Below are positions 33,287-38,862 of a DNA stretch of 38,944 bases, piece after piece. Within the stretch, counting starts at the first letter, position 1. Every line of letters begins with the position of its first letter. The notes under the pieces are model-generated. The model was not told the DNA's origin, ran no database searches, and saw only the letters and a program-made list of their open reading frames with translations. The stretch is from a virus. The stretch is taken from IMG/VR virus record IMGVR_UViG_3300025102_000090, positions 1-38,944 of that record; one strand, 5' to 3'. A program made the translations under genes and the position numbers.

Positions 33287-33708
33287 TAGCCTATGTCTTT
33301 ATTTAAGTAGCTTTTAGCAGCCACTCTGTCATCGTAGTCAAGTGCTGCTTTTAGGATAATTTTATCCATAACATCATCTTGATTTTTCAACATTTCTTGC
33401 TGTAAATTAATTACCATTCTTTCTAAGTCATCTTTAGACTTAACTAGTAATTCAATTTGATGATCTCTTTTTTCTACTTCGTTCTTTAGTGCATTTACGT
33501 CGTCTGGTTTTGTACCAGTTATTGCGCTAATTACTACGGGGATTGATGCTGCTATAGTTCCAATGAGCATCATTACAACTTCTTTGTTTGAATCTAGCAC
33601 TGGAAATTGTAACAATGTTATTATTATAGCTATTACAAACAAAAATATAAATAGCGATCCTCCGTAAGATCTTAATTCTTTAGCTACGCCGTTTTTTGGT
33701 AGTGCCAT
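33286..33708 (-). CDS. Two-TM protein with coiled coil (140 aa)
   Basis: Membrane segments at about 17-36 (SLFIFLFVIAIIITLLQFPV) and 44-64 (VVMMLIGTIAASIPVVISAI), then a coiled coil about 70-115 (NALKNEVEKRDHQIELLVKS) and a helical tail. Fits a membrane-anchored assembly or lysis accessory (holin- or spanin-like), but no family is certain. Its start lies within the 3' end of the DUF5872-like gene (29-base overlap). Confidence 0.6.
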   Translation of the reverse strand: MALPKNGVAKELRSYGGSLFIFLFVIAIIITLLQFPVLDSNKEVVMMLIGTIAASIPVVISAITGTKPDDVNALKNEVEKRDHQIELLVKSKDDLERMVINLQQEMLKNQDDVMDKIILKAALDYDDRVAAKSYLNKDIG

Positions 33709-33976
33709 TCTTTTTTCTTTTAGTAGTTTTACGTCTTATTTGAGATGTCTTCCTACCCATACCTACGCGTTTCTTTTCCGCAACAGCTTTGCGTTTTTCT
33801 GAAGAACTCATTTCTCCCCAGGTCTTAACTGTTTTTCCGGACACCCGCCTCGATGGGCGACACTTTTTTGTATTTTTATTTTTAGTGGAACCGCAAACAT
33901 TACCTTTTTCGTCGGTCCACTTTTCTTTAAACCAACGTTTAAGTGCTAATCCTTTTTTAGTTTTCCTTACAGCCAT
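33680..33976 (-). CDS. Basic protein resembling DUF5872 (98 aa)
   Basis: LALKRWFKEKWTDEKGN, CGSTKNKNTKKCRPSRRVSG and KTVKTWGEMSSSEKRKAVAE match the pattern I remember for DUF5872, a family of short basic phage and giant-virus proteins of unknown role. It has a Lys/Arg-rich C-terminus (RRKTTKRKKNGTTKKRRS) and two Cys in a C-x12-C layout. Starts with TAATG after the 50-aa gene. It is probably nucleic-acid associated; the family name is from memory. Confidence 0.6.
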   Translation of the reverse strand: MAVRKTKKGLALKRWFKEKWTDEKGNVCGSTKNKNTKKCRPSRRVSGKTVKTWGEMSSSEKRKAVAEKKRVGMGRKTSQIRRKTTKRKKNGTTKKRRS

Positions 33977-34128
33977 TATTTTTTATGGACCTTCTGTACA
34001 TTAAAGTTAGCGTATAATGATGCGCCTTTATGAGCTTTGAATTTTCCTGTATGCTTCATAAGGTTATAAACTGATCCCTTTTTCATCCAATGAAAACCAG
34101 CGGGAGCCTTAACCTTTTTTGCTGCCAT
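33976..34128 (-). CDS. Small basic protein (50 aa)
   Basis: MAAKKVKAPAGFHWMKKGSV, then YNLMKHTGKFKAHKGASLYA and NFNVQKVHKK. The pattern (GFHWMKxG, GKFxxHKGAS, FNVQKVHK) is, from memory, shared by small proteins in other marine phages. Its ATG lies inside the 3' end of the upstream gene (20-base overlap), and its stop overlaps the next ATG (TAATG). Histidine- and lysine-rich; the role is unknown, possibly virion or DNA binding. Confidence 0.7.
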   Translation of the reverse strand: MAAKKVKAPAGFHWMKKGSVYNLMKHTGKFKAHKGASLYANFNVQKVHKK

Positions 34129-34366
34129 CTTTTCCTATTACGCCTTTTCCTATAAGAACGTCTTTTTGAGTTACTTTACCGTCACCTGATAAATCTTCTA
34201 ATTTCATTAATGCGCTACCAACTTTTTCGCCAACTTTTTTAGCTATGATTTTTTTACCAACAGCTGCAACTATAGCAGGTATAACTTTAAGCGGGGATCC
34301 GCATGGTTTACTTTTAGCACTCATCCCAGCAGCACCTAAATTCTGTGGCCCTATTCCGTTTTTCAT
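34109..34366 (-). CDS. Small protein with EF-hand-like calcium loop (85 aa)
   Basis: N-terminal Gly/Asn-rich part, a hydrophobic helix about 28-52 (VIPAIVAAVGKKIIAKKVGE), then DLSGDGKVTQKD at 58-69. The last fits an EF-hand/dockerin-type loop: acidic or oxygen ligands at positions 1, 3, 5, 9 and 12 and Gly at 6. A short IGKGVIGKDGSKKG tail follows. A single loop without a partner usually binds calcium only weakly, but could work in a dimer or on the virion. Coding is supported by tight packing. Confidence 0.65.
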   Translation of the reverse strand: MKNGIGPQNLGAAGMSAKSKPCGSPLKVIPAIVAAVGKKIIAKKVGEKVGSALMKLEDLSGDGKVTQKDVLIGKGVIGKDGSKKG

Positions 34367-34396
34367 ATTTTCTTTTTTATTTTTATGTTTTTATAT

Positions 34397-35095
34397 TTAA
34401 TATGTTGGGTCTTCATTATACAGCGTAGTAACTTCAGGTTGCGTTAATGCTCTATTAAAAAACCTATAGCCTGTTACAAACATTTCGTTTCTAGCGTCGC
34501 CGTCAGATAACGAATAGCAATAGCTTGAATTAGGGTATAATAATTGTTTGCTCCCTATAGAAACTGTCCCAAGAGAAGTAGCGTCTTTATATGTGCGCAT
34601 AGTAGTGCCTTCGTCAACAATACACATATGAACCCATGTAGAGGTTGATATTTTATTAAAAGAGTCGTATGTATATCCACCAGAATATGGATTATCATAC
34701 GCGTATACTATCATTTTCCCGTTTGGCTCCGCTGCACCACTCTGTCTTTTTAAATTTACCATTAACACACTGTTGTCGTCATCGTCATGCTCCGTAATAT
34801 ATACCCAAAATGAGTAAGCTTTTACATCAGCGCTAGACGCACCCGTTTGTAGCGCATATCCTAACTTTTGACTACTTACATTTTGAGTCATAGTCACACT
34901 TTTTACAAACCCTGATCTGGGCACATTAGAATTATATCCAACTGTTCCGGTTGCAACTGAAAATCCTGAACCATTACCTTCTACAGAAGCTAAAGATGAA
35001 CCACTGAAATTAGATGTAAGTAAATTAGAGCCGTCGCCAAATATATCACCTGGACCGGCTACGCTAGTCATAAAGAGTCTTCTTCTTAATGTCAT
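34397..35095 (-). CDS. LamG-like lectin protein (232 aa)
   Basis: Single LamG/concanavalin A-like unit: VKAYSFWVYITEHDDDDNSV, WVHMCIVDEGTTMRTYKDAT and the family ending GYRFFNRALTQPEVTTLYNE, which matches the unit ends in the 1209-aa adhesin. It is encoded about 18 kb away from that adhesin, near the start of the late array, and starts MTLRRRLFMTSVAGPGDIFG. Its own small beta partner (35098-35475) is directly upstream, repeating the pairing of the LamG adhesin with a beta module at 16601. Likely a carbohydrate-binding virion protein. Confidence 0.75.
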   Translation of the reverse strand: MTLRRRLFMTSVAGPGDIFGDGSNLLTSNFSGSSLASVEGNGSGFSVATGTVGYNSNVPRSGFVKSVTMTQNVSSQKLGYALQTGASSADVKAYSFWVYITEHDDDDNSVLMVNLKRQSGAAEPNGKMIVYAYDNPYSGGYTYDSFNKISTSTWVHMCIVDEGTTMRTYKDATSLGTVSIGSKQLLYPNSSYCYSLSDGDARNEMFVTGYRFFNRALTQPEVTTLYNEDPTY

Positions 35096-35097
35096 AA

Positions 35098-35475
35098 TTA
35101 AGGTGTTGGATCGCTAGTATACGTTGAGACAGAATAAATAAAAATTGCATCATTGCCTCCTGCTACACATTCTATCTGTAATATATTTGTTGTAGACCCA
35201 TCATAATCGCTCCCCGCTTTTAGAAAAGACTCGCTAGAGCTTGCATCTGAATCTAAAGTTATAGTATGTGATCCAGATATATTATATATAGTAAGCACTT
35301 GCCCTGCCACGTAATTTGTAAAATCAAATTCTATATTACCAGTAAGCGCTGCATTCATTTTATATACGGCAGCGGCAGCCCAATCTACAGATGTAGCACC
35401 AGTGGTATTTGTTATAGTACCCGTTGCTGTGTATCTTGCTTCTAATAAAGAAGACCTTACTCTAGTCCGACTCAT
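35098..35475 (-). CDS. Small beta-module tail protein, paralogue C (125 aa)
   Basis: Matches paralogues A and B in order: an AAVYKMNAALTGNIEFDF strand pair, VLTIYNISGSHTITLD, GSDYDGSTTNILQIECV and FIYSVS. It differs at the N-terminus (MSRTRVRSSLLEARYTATGT). Its start overlaps the stop of the 51-aa gene upstream (ATGA). Pairing with a LamG gene on its 3' side is the same as for paralogue A, so the pair probably moves and works as a unit. Confidence 0.7.
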   Translation of the reverse strand: MSRTRVRSSLLEARYTATGTITNTTGATSVDWAAAAVYKMNAALTGNIEFDFTNYVAGQVLTIYNISGSHTITLDSDASSSESFLKAGSDYDGSTTNILQIECVAGGNDAIFIYSVSTYTSDPTP

Positions 35476-35627
35476 TTCTTCTTGCCTTTGTTTTTTCTAC
35501 ACTTAGCAATAGCACCAGATGCGTAGGCCGATGGAAATACATCATATCGAGCCTTTACACTATAATAACACGCGTCCTTATTTGAACCCGAGCGCTTTCT
35601 ACTGGATCTTCTTCTTGTTTTAGCCAT
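35472..35627 (-). CDS. Small basic KDACYxxVKxRY-type protein (51 aa)
   Basis: MAKTRRRSSRKRSGSNKDAC, then YYSVKARYDVFPSAYASGAI and AKCRKNKGKKK. The KDACYxxVKxRYxVxPSAYASGAxxKCR motif is one I remember from many phage and giant-virus small proteins of unknown function. Two Cys flank the conserved core at a distance suitable for a disulfide or metal site. Starts two bases after the end of the 79-aa gene. Coupled downstream by ATGA. Confidence 0.75.
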   Translation of the reverse strand: MAKTRRRSSRKRSGSNKDACYYSVKARYDVFPSAYASGAIAKCRKNKGKKK

Positions 35628-35628
35628 G

Positions 35629-35868
35629 CTATCTCTTTTTTGCCGCAGCCTCTAAAAAGCCACGCTCATATTCTAATTGTTTCTCTATCTGTAATATCCT
35701 GTCTTCAAGACCCTCTATCACAACTATCTTCTTATCTAACCTTTCATGTACAGTCGTAAGCTCATTCTTAATAGCCGTAAACTCCGCAAATATACCACCT
35801 GCAGTAAATACAGCTAAAGATAAAGATAATACAACAGAAAGGTTGTTCTTAATAAATGTATCTGCCAT
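35629..35868 (-). CDS. First late gene: one-TM coiled-coil protein (79 aa)
   Basis: Membrane segment about 10-30 (SVVLSLSLAVFTAGGIFAEF) followed by a coiled coil to the end (ELTTVHERLDKKIVVIEGLE, then LQIEKQLEYERGFLEAAAKK). The layout resembles an inner-membrane spanin (Rz-type) or a membrane scaffold. It would be the first gene transcribed from the divergent region, so it may be made early in the late phase. No partner lipoprotein (Rz1) was found next to it. Confidence 0.65.
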   Translation of the reverse strand: MADTFIKNNLSVVLSLSLAVFTAGGIFAEFTAIKNELTTVHERLDKKIVVIEGLEDRILQIEKQLEYERGFLEAAAKKR

Positions 35869-35885
35869 AATAATTATAAGTATTT

Positions 35886-35893
35886 CAAATATA
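35886..35893 (-). promoter_or_regulatory. Candidate Bacteroidota -7 box of the late array
   Basis: On the minus strand TATATTTG fits TAnnTTTG, the -7 element known for Bacteroidota promoters. It ends 18 bases before the ATG of the first late gene, leaving a leader of about 10 bases. No clear TTG -33 element at the usual distance, so confidence is low. Confidence 0.35.
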
Positions 35894-35968
35894 GAGGTTT
35901 TGTATTACACATATGTATATGATAACCAAGTACATAGGAAAATCGTATTATAAAGTACCCCCATATTA

Positions 35969-36011
35969 GCAATAAATGTAAGTATTTGTCAATAATATTG
36001 CAATAAATGTA
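35969..36011. repeat. Pair of 12-base direct repeats 31 bases apart
   Basis: GCAATAAATGTA occurs at 35969-35980 and again at 36000-36011. The 31-base start-to-start distance is about three helical turns, so a protein bound at both would sit on the same DNA face. Candidates are operators or iterons. Confidence 0.5.
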
Positions 36012-36308
36012 TACGATCGATGCATATATGTCAGTCATACGTCATTCATTGTCAGATCATTACATTATATATACAATAATGTTGCTATCGTCACATTATT
36101 ATTAATAATTTAACACTTTTATTGTCACATATATATACAAAAGATATAATATGTGTATATATAGTAATAACTACTTAATATTTTATAGTATTTACTTTTA
36201 TATTATTATATATTCAATGTTTATTAATATGTATTAATAATATGATGACAATGTTTAATATGTTTTAAGTTATTGTTTATATATATTATAATATAGTGCA
36301 ATATTATT

Positions 36309-36323
36309 AAAATGTGACATTTT
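36309..36323. promoter_or_regulatory. Perfect palindrome, candidate operator
   Basis: AAAATGT-G-ACATTTT is a 15-base perfect palindrome. The same TGTGAC core occurs inverted at 36090 and 36124 and as TGTGAT at 36373. It is a plausible dimer-binding site for a regulator of the divergent promoters. Confidence 0.45.
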
Positions 36324-36347
36324 ATATATATTTATATAATTATTAAT

Positions 36348-36390
36348 AAAAGTACACAACAAATATTATTATAATGTGATAATATAAGTG
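36348..36390 (+). repeat. 43-base element, copy A
   Basis: Left half AAAAGTACACAACAAA and right half GTGATAATATAAGTG with a 12-base middle. Copies B and C have the same length and spacing; A and C match at 34 of 43 positions by hand count. It lies in noncoding DNA upstream of the first early gene. Confidence 0.75.
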
Positions 36391-36428
36391 TAATTAAAAT
36401 AATAATAATCTTAATAAAAAAATATAAA

Positions 36429-36656
36429 ATGTCTAATTTAAAAAATTTAAAAACTAATCACTATAATTCTAAAATTATAAAAACTAAAAAATTAAAATTA
36501 AATAATAATACTTACTTAGGATTTTTAATAAATGACTTACAAAATATAAAATTAATAAATAACTTAAAAATAGAAAATGTTATAGAATTTAATTTAAAAG
36601 GTTTAACATTTATAAATAAAAATAATATTAAAAAAAGTACACTACAAAGTATTTAA
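36429..36656 (+). CDS. First early small gene (75 aa), unknown
   Basis: MSNLKNLKTNHYNSKIIKTK, then LNNNTYLGFLINDLQNIKLI and FNLKGLTFINKNNI. It is Asn, Lys, Leu and Ile rich, as expected for translated DNA of about 85% AT, but 75 codons without a stop in such DNA are unlikely by chance. The 3' end runs into copy B of the 43-base element (KKSTLQSI). The gene is flanked by copies A and B as direct repeats 285 bases apart, suggesting duplication or mobility. No family recognised. Confidence 0.5.
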   Translation: MSNLKNLKTNHYNSKIIKTKKLKLNNNTYLGFLINDLQNIKLINNLKIENVIEFNLKGLTFINKNNIKKSTLQSI

Positions 36657-36675
36657 TAAAGTGATAATATAAATG
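36633..36675 (+). repeat. 43-base element, copy B
   Basis: AAAAGTACACTACAAA, a 12-base middle and GTGATAATATAAATG; 35 of 43 positions match copy A. It overlaps the last codons and stop of the 75-aa gene and continues into the following gap. The stretch 36657-36791 otherwise holds only low-complexity AT sequence. Confidence 0.75.
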
Positions 36676-36750
36676 TAAATAAAATGTGTGTGTTATAAAA
36701 CTTATTCTCTACACTATAAATAAAGTTGAATAAATGAAATCACTTTAAAT

Positions 36751-36792
36751 AATAATAAAATATAATAATAATAATAATAAAATATAATAATA
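36751..36792. repeat. 20-base direct repeat in low-complexity AT DNA
   Basis: A 20-base AAT-rich sequence at 36751-36770 is repeated exactly at 36773-36792, just before the next start codon. Likely slipped-strand expansion; it may also keep the leader unstructured. Confidence 0.5.
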
Positions 36793-36902
36793 TGAAAAAT
36801 AATAAAATCCACTTCGTAACTTTTGATAACAAATTAAATAAATTAACTTCTAAAGAATTATTAAACTTTTACAATAATTTAAATAAAAATTTAATAAAAT
36901 GA
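36792..36902 (+). CDS. Small early protein (36 aa)
   Basis: MKNNKIHFVTFDNKLNKLTS, then KELLNFYNNLNKNLIK. The stop overlaps the next ATG (ATGA), as for most genes in this arm. Helical C-terminus. No similarity recognised; coding status is supported by the coupled overlap rather than by family. Confidence 0.45.
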   Translation: MKNNKIHFVTFDNKLNKLTSKELLNFYNNLNKNLIK

Positions 36903-37027
36903 AATTAAATAAAATTATACAAAGTTATAAAAATTCAAATATGAATAAAGAATTATTAAGTTATAAACTAAAAAAATATTATAACTTAAATGAAAATGAA
37001 AGATTAATAATTAAAAATAGTTTATAA
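36899..37027 (+). CDS. Small early protein (42 aa)
   Basis: MKLNKIIQSYKNSNMNKELL, then SYKLKKYYNLNENERLIIKN. Basic and helical. It joins the previous gene by ATGA and the next by TAATG. The segment SNMNKELLSYKLKKYYNL might be a DNA- or protein-binding helix pair. Function unknown. Confidence 0.45.
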   Translation: MKLNKIIQSYKNSNMNKELLSYKLKKYYNLNENERLIIKNSL

Positions 37028-37164
37028 TGAATAATGAAATGTTAAAAAGAATTTATGATGAATTAATAAATTTACATGATTTTTATAATGATTTAAAAGA
37101 TGAAGATGGATTAAGAAATGTAAATTATTTATTAAATGAATTAAATAAAAATATAAAAGAATAA
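37027..37164 (+). CDS. Small acidic helical early protein (45 aa)
   Basis: MNNEMLKRIYDELINLHDFY, then NDLKDEDGLRNVNYLLNELN. Amphipathic helices, mildly acidic. Overlaps the preceding stop by one base; four bases then separate it from the next gene. No family recognised. Confidence 0.5.
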   Translation: MNNEMLKRIYDELINLHDFYNDLKDEDGLRNVNYLLNELNKNIKE

Positions 37165-37168
37165 AAAT

Positions 37169-37381
37169 ATGAAAAGATTTTGTTGGAATGTAGAAACTAT
37201 AGATTTTTTTCAACTATTAAAAAATAGTGAAGGAAATGAAATAATGAAAGAAAGTGTAGAAATGTTTGTTTATAATGAATGTGACTTAGAAGATGATGAA
37301 AAATATGAAGATTTAATTGAAGATTTATTATATCAAATTGAAAATACAACTTTAGAAGAAATAGAAAATTTAAAAAAATAA
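37169..37381 (+). CDS. Strongly acidic early protein (70 aa)
   Basis: MKRFCWNVETIDFFQLLKNS followed by a segment with more than 20 Asp/Glu residues (ECDLEDDEKYEDLIEDLL). The charge pattern resembles DNA-mimic proteins that block host restriction or nucleoid proteins. Size and early position fit this, but no specific family motif is seen. Confidence 0.6.
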   Translation: MKRFCWNVETIDFFQLLKNSEGNEIMKESVEMFVYNECDLEDDEKYEDLIEDLLYQIENTTLEEIENLKK

Positions 37382-37384
37382 AAT

Positions 37385-37549
37385 ATGAAAGTAGAATTAA
37401 CTAAAAAAGAAATAGATAGAATTTATTTTGATCTTAAAAATTATGTAAAAACAACATATTATGTTGATAGATTAAATGAATTATCTGAAAATGATAAAGA
37501 AGAATGTAAAATTGAATTAGAATTAATAGAAAAGTTTAGTAAATTATGA
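37385..37549 (+). CDS. Small early protein (54 aa)
   Basis: MKVELTKKEIDRIYFDLKNY, then VKTTYYVDRLNELSENDKEE. Helical, with mixed charge. The stop overlaps the next start by four bases (ATGA). No family recognised. Codon use is less extreme than in the genes at 36.4-37.1 kb. Confidence 0.55.
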   Translation: MKVELTKKEIDRIYFDLKNYVKTTYYVDRLNELSENDKEECKIELELIEKFSKL

Positions 37550-37737
37550 TACAATTAACAAAAAAAATGATTGACAATAAATTAAAACAAATTGCTTTAT
37601 TTGAAGCAAAGTTTGGTGAATGCACAGAGTCAAAAGCAATGAAAAAATATTGCACAAATGAAAAGTACAGACAAAATGTTAAAGCTTTTAACAAAGCAAG
37701 TTGTGAAACAATTAAAAATTATGTAAGATATGTATAG
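37546..37737 (+). CDS. Small basic early protein (63 aa)
   Basis: MIQLTKKMIDNKLKQIALFE, then AKFGECTESKAMKKYCTNEK and ASCETIKNYVRYV. Three Cys (about positions 26, 36 and 53) and many Lys. It overlaps the next gene by eight bases. Unknown function. Confidence 0.6.
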   Translation: MIQLTKKMIDNKLKQIALFEAKFGECTESKAMKKYCTNEKYRQNVKAFNKASCETIKNYVRYV

Positions 37738-38044
37738 AGATGATTTAGTATATGATTTTAACGACGAAATGTGGAACTTATACCATAATGGTACAATTAA
37801 TAATGAAGATGATTTTTGGAATGAAAAAAATACATGGATCGATAACCAAGTAATATACACATATGAATGTAAACAAATATGCGACAAATTAGATTATGAT
37901 ATATTTGAAGAACATGATATTTACGGTAAAGCAAATAACTGGTCTCAAGCTGCATACGCTGCAATATATGATTTGCTTAACGACCACAATGATGCATTAA
38001 CTTATGATGAAATGAAATTACAAGAACAAGAAGCAAATGCATAA
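37730..38044 (+). CDS. Acidic early protein (104 aa)
   Basis: MYRDDLVYDFNDEMWNLYHN, then EDDFWNEKNTWIDNQV and NNWSQAAYAAIYDLLNDHND. Rich in Asp, Glu, Asn, Trp and Tyr, with no Lys-rich patch; aromatic plus acidic composition suggests a protein-protein or DNA-mimic surface. Overlaps both neighbours by eight bases. No family recognised. Confidence 0.65.
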   Translation: MYRDDLVYDFNDEMWNLYHNGTINNEDDFWNEKNTWIDNQVIYTYECKQICDKLDYDIFEEHDIYGKANNWSQAAYAAIYDLLNDHNDALTYDEMKLQEQEANA

Positions 38045-38147
38045 AGTTTGGAGATTATATCTTATAGATAATAAAAGTATAACTGAAATAAGTAAACAAT
38101 TAAATATTACAAAAAATAAATTAAAAACACAATACGGATTAAAATGA
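38037..38147 (+). CDS. Minimal helix-turn-helix protein (36 aa)
   Basis: MHKVWRLYLIDNKSITEISK, then QLNITKNKLKTQYGLK. The stretch SITEISKQLNITKNKLK reads as a helix-turn-helix (ITEIAxxLxIxxxxLK). Very short, so it would act as a dimer or as an auxiliary. Coupled to both neighbours (eight-base and ATGA overlaps). Possibly a regulator of the small-gene array. Confidence 0.5.
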   Translation: MHKVWRLYLIDNKSITEISKQLNITKNKLKTQYGLK

Positions 38148-38341
38148 ATTTAAAAAGAATTAAAGAACTAAGAAATGTAGTGCATGATGCACAAACTAAA
38201 ATGGATCTTATAAGTAAAAGAGTTATGCAAGGTGGTTTATCACTAGACCAACAAATATTGCATCTTGATAATTTTGCTGCAAATCAATCCAGACATATGC
38301 TTAGCAATGAAGAACTATATAAATTATTAAAAAATGAATAA
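38144..38341 (+). CDS. Small helical early protein (65 aa)
   Basis: MNLKRIKELRNVVHDAQTKM, then DLISKRVMQGGLSLDQQILH and NQSRHMLSNEELYKLLKNE. Starts within the previous stop (ATGA) and ends directly against the next ATG. More balanced composition than the genes to its left. No family recognised. Confidence 0.6.
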   Translation: MNLKRIKELRNVVHDAQTKMDLISKRVMQGGLSLDQQILHLDNFAANQSRHMLSNEELYKLLKNE

Positions 38342-38527
38342 ATGAGTGTGACAAAAGAATTAGATGAAATAGCAACAAACGTTGCTGATGTAGTAAATGA
38401 ACATATCAATAATAGTATTTCATGGGCTATTGATGGTACAATATTTGAAGAATTAGAACACGATTATTTTTGTGAAGCAATAGAAAATATTAGAGCATCA
38501 GTAATAAAAAAATTAAAAAATTATTAA
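38342..38527 (+). CDS. Small acidic helical early protein (61 aa)
   Basis: MSVTKELDEIATNVADVVNE, then SWAIDGTIFEELEHDYFCEA and ASVIKKLKNY. Directly follows the previous stop with no gap. Alternating acidic residues and a basic tail. Unknown. Confidence 0.6.
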   Translation: MSVTKELDEIATNVADVVNEHINNSISWAIDGTIFEELEHDYFCEAIENIRASVIKKLKNY

Positions 38528-38534
38528 AATAAAT

Positions 38535-38639
38535 ATGAAAAGTACACAACAAAATAATTCAGCAAGTGATAATATAAGTGAAGAAATTAATAAAATGTTT
38601 CTTGAATTACAAATAAATAAAATAGATTATAATGAATAA
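38535..38639 (+). CDS. Microprotein carrying the 43-base element (34 aa)
   Basis: MKSTQQNNSASDNISEEINK, then MFLELQINKIDYNE. Its first 15 codons are copy C of the 43-base element (38538-38580). In copies A and B the same reading frame contains TAA at codon 9 of the element. It overlaps the next gene by eight bases. Either A and B are decayed gene fragments of this ORF, or the ORF arose from a repeat. Confidence 0.5.
   Translation: MKSTQQNNSASDNISEEINKMFLELQINKIDYNE
38538..38580 (+). repeat. 43-base element, copy C
   Basis: Same left and right halves as copy A, with AGTACAC and GTGATAA starts 25 bases apart as in A and B. Unlike A and B, it lies inside an open reading frame. Confidence 0.75.
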
Positions 38640-38862
38640 AAACGACAAATTACAAAACTACATTGATTTTCAAAACAAGTTTAAAAGAATGAATGATCTT
38701 TTGCCTGAGTGGCAAGTTGAATATTCAATTGAAAAATTTAAGCCGTTAATTGATGATGGCTTTGATGGTAATGATATTATTGAATACTTTACTGTAAAGC
38801 TAATTGACTATATACAAAATAAATATGAACCAACAAAACCAGATGAAGATGGCGGGAAATAA
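38632..38862 (+). CDS. Small early protein (76 aa)
   Basis: MNKNDKLQNYIDFQNKFKRM, then NDLLPEWQVEYSIEKFKPLI and DDGFDGNDIIEYFTVKLIDY. Acidic overall with a C-terminal EPTKPDEDGGK. Eight-base overlap with the microprotein upstream. No family recognised. Confidence 0.65.
   Translation: MNKNDKLQNYIDFQNKFKRMNDLLPEWQVEYSIEKFKPLIDDGFDGNDIIEYFTVKLIDYIQNKYEPTKPDEDGGK

Larger units (their letters stand above)
35869..36428. other. Divergent AT-rich intergenic control region
   Basis: 560 bases with no credible gene, separating minus-strand late genes from plus-strand small genes. About 80% or more A+T by eye. It holds two 12-base direct repeats (35969-36011), TGTGAC/T motifs in both orientations (36090-36097, 36124-36130, 36309-36323, 36373-36380), a perfect 15-base palindrome and the first 43-base element. 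It probably holds both divergent promoters and possibly a replication origin; none is proven. Confidence 0.6.

Noticed and set aside
35869-36428. tRNA or structured RNA in the divergent region
   Set aside because: No cloverleaf, CCA or GC-containing stems; only AT palindromes.
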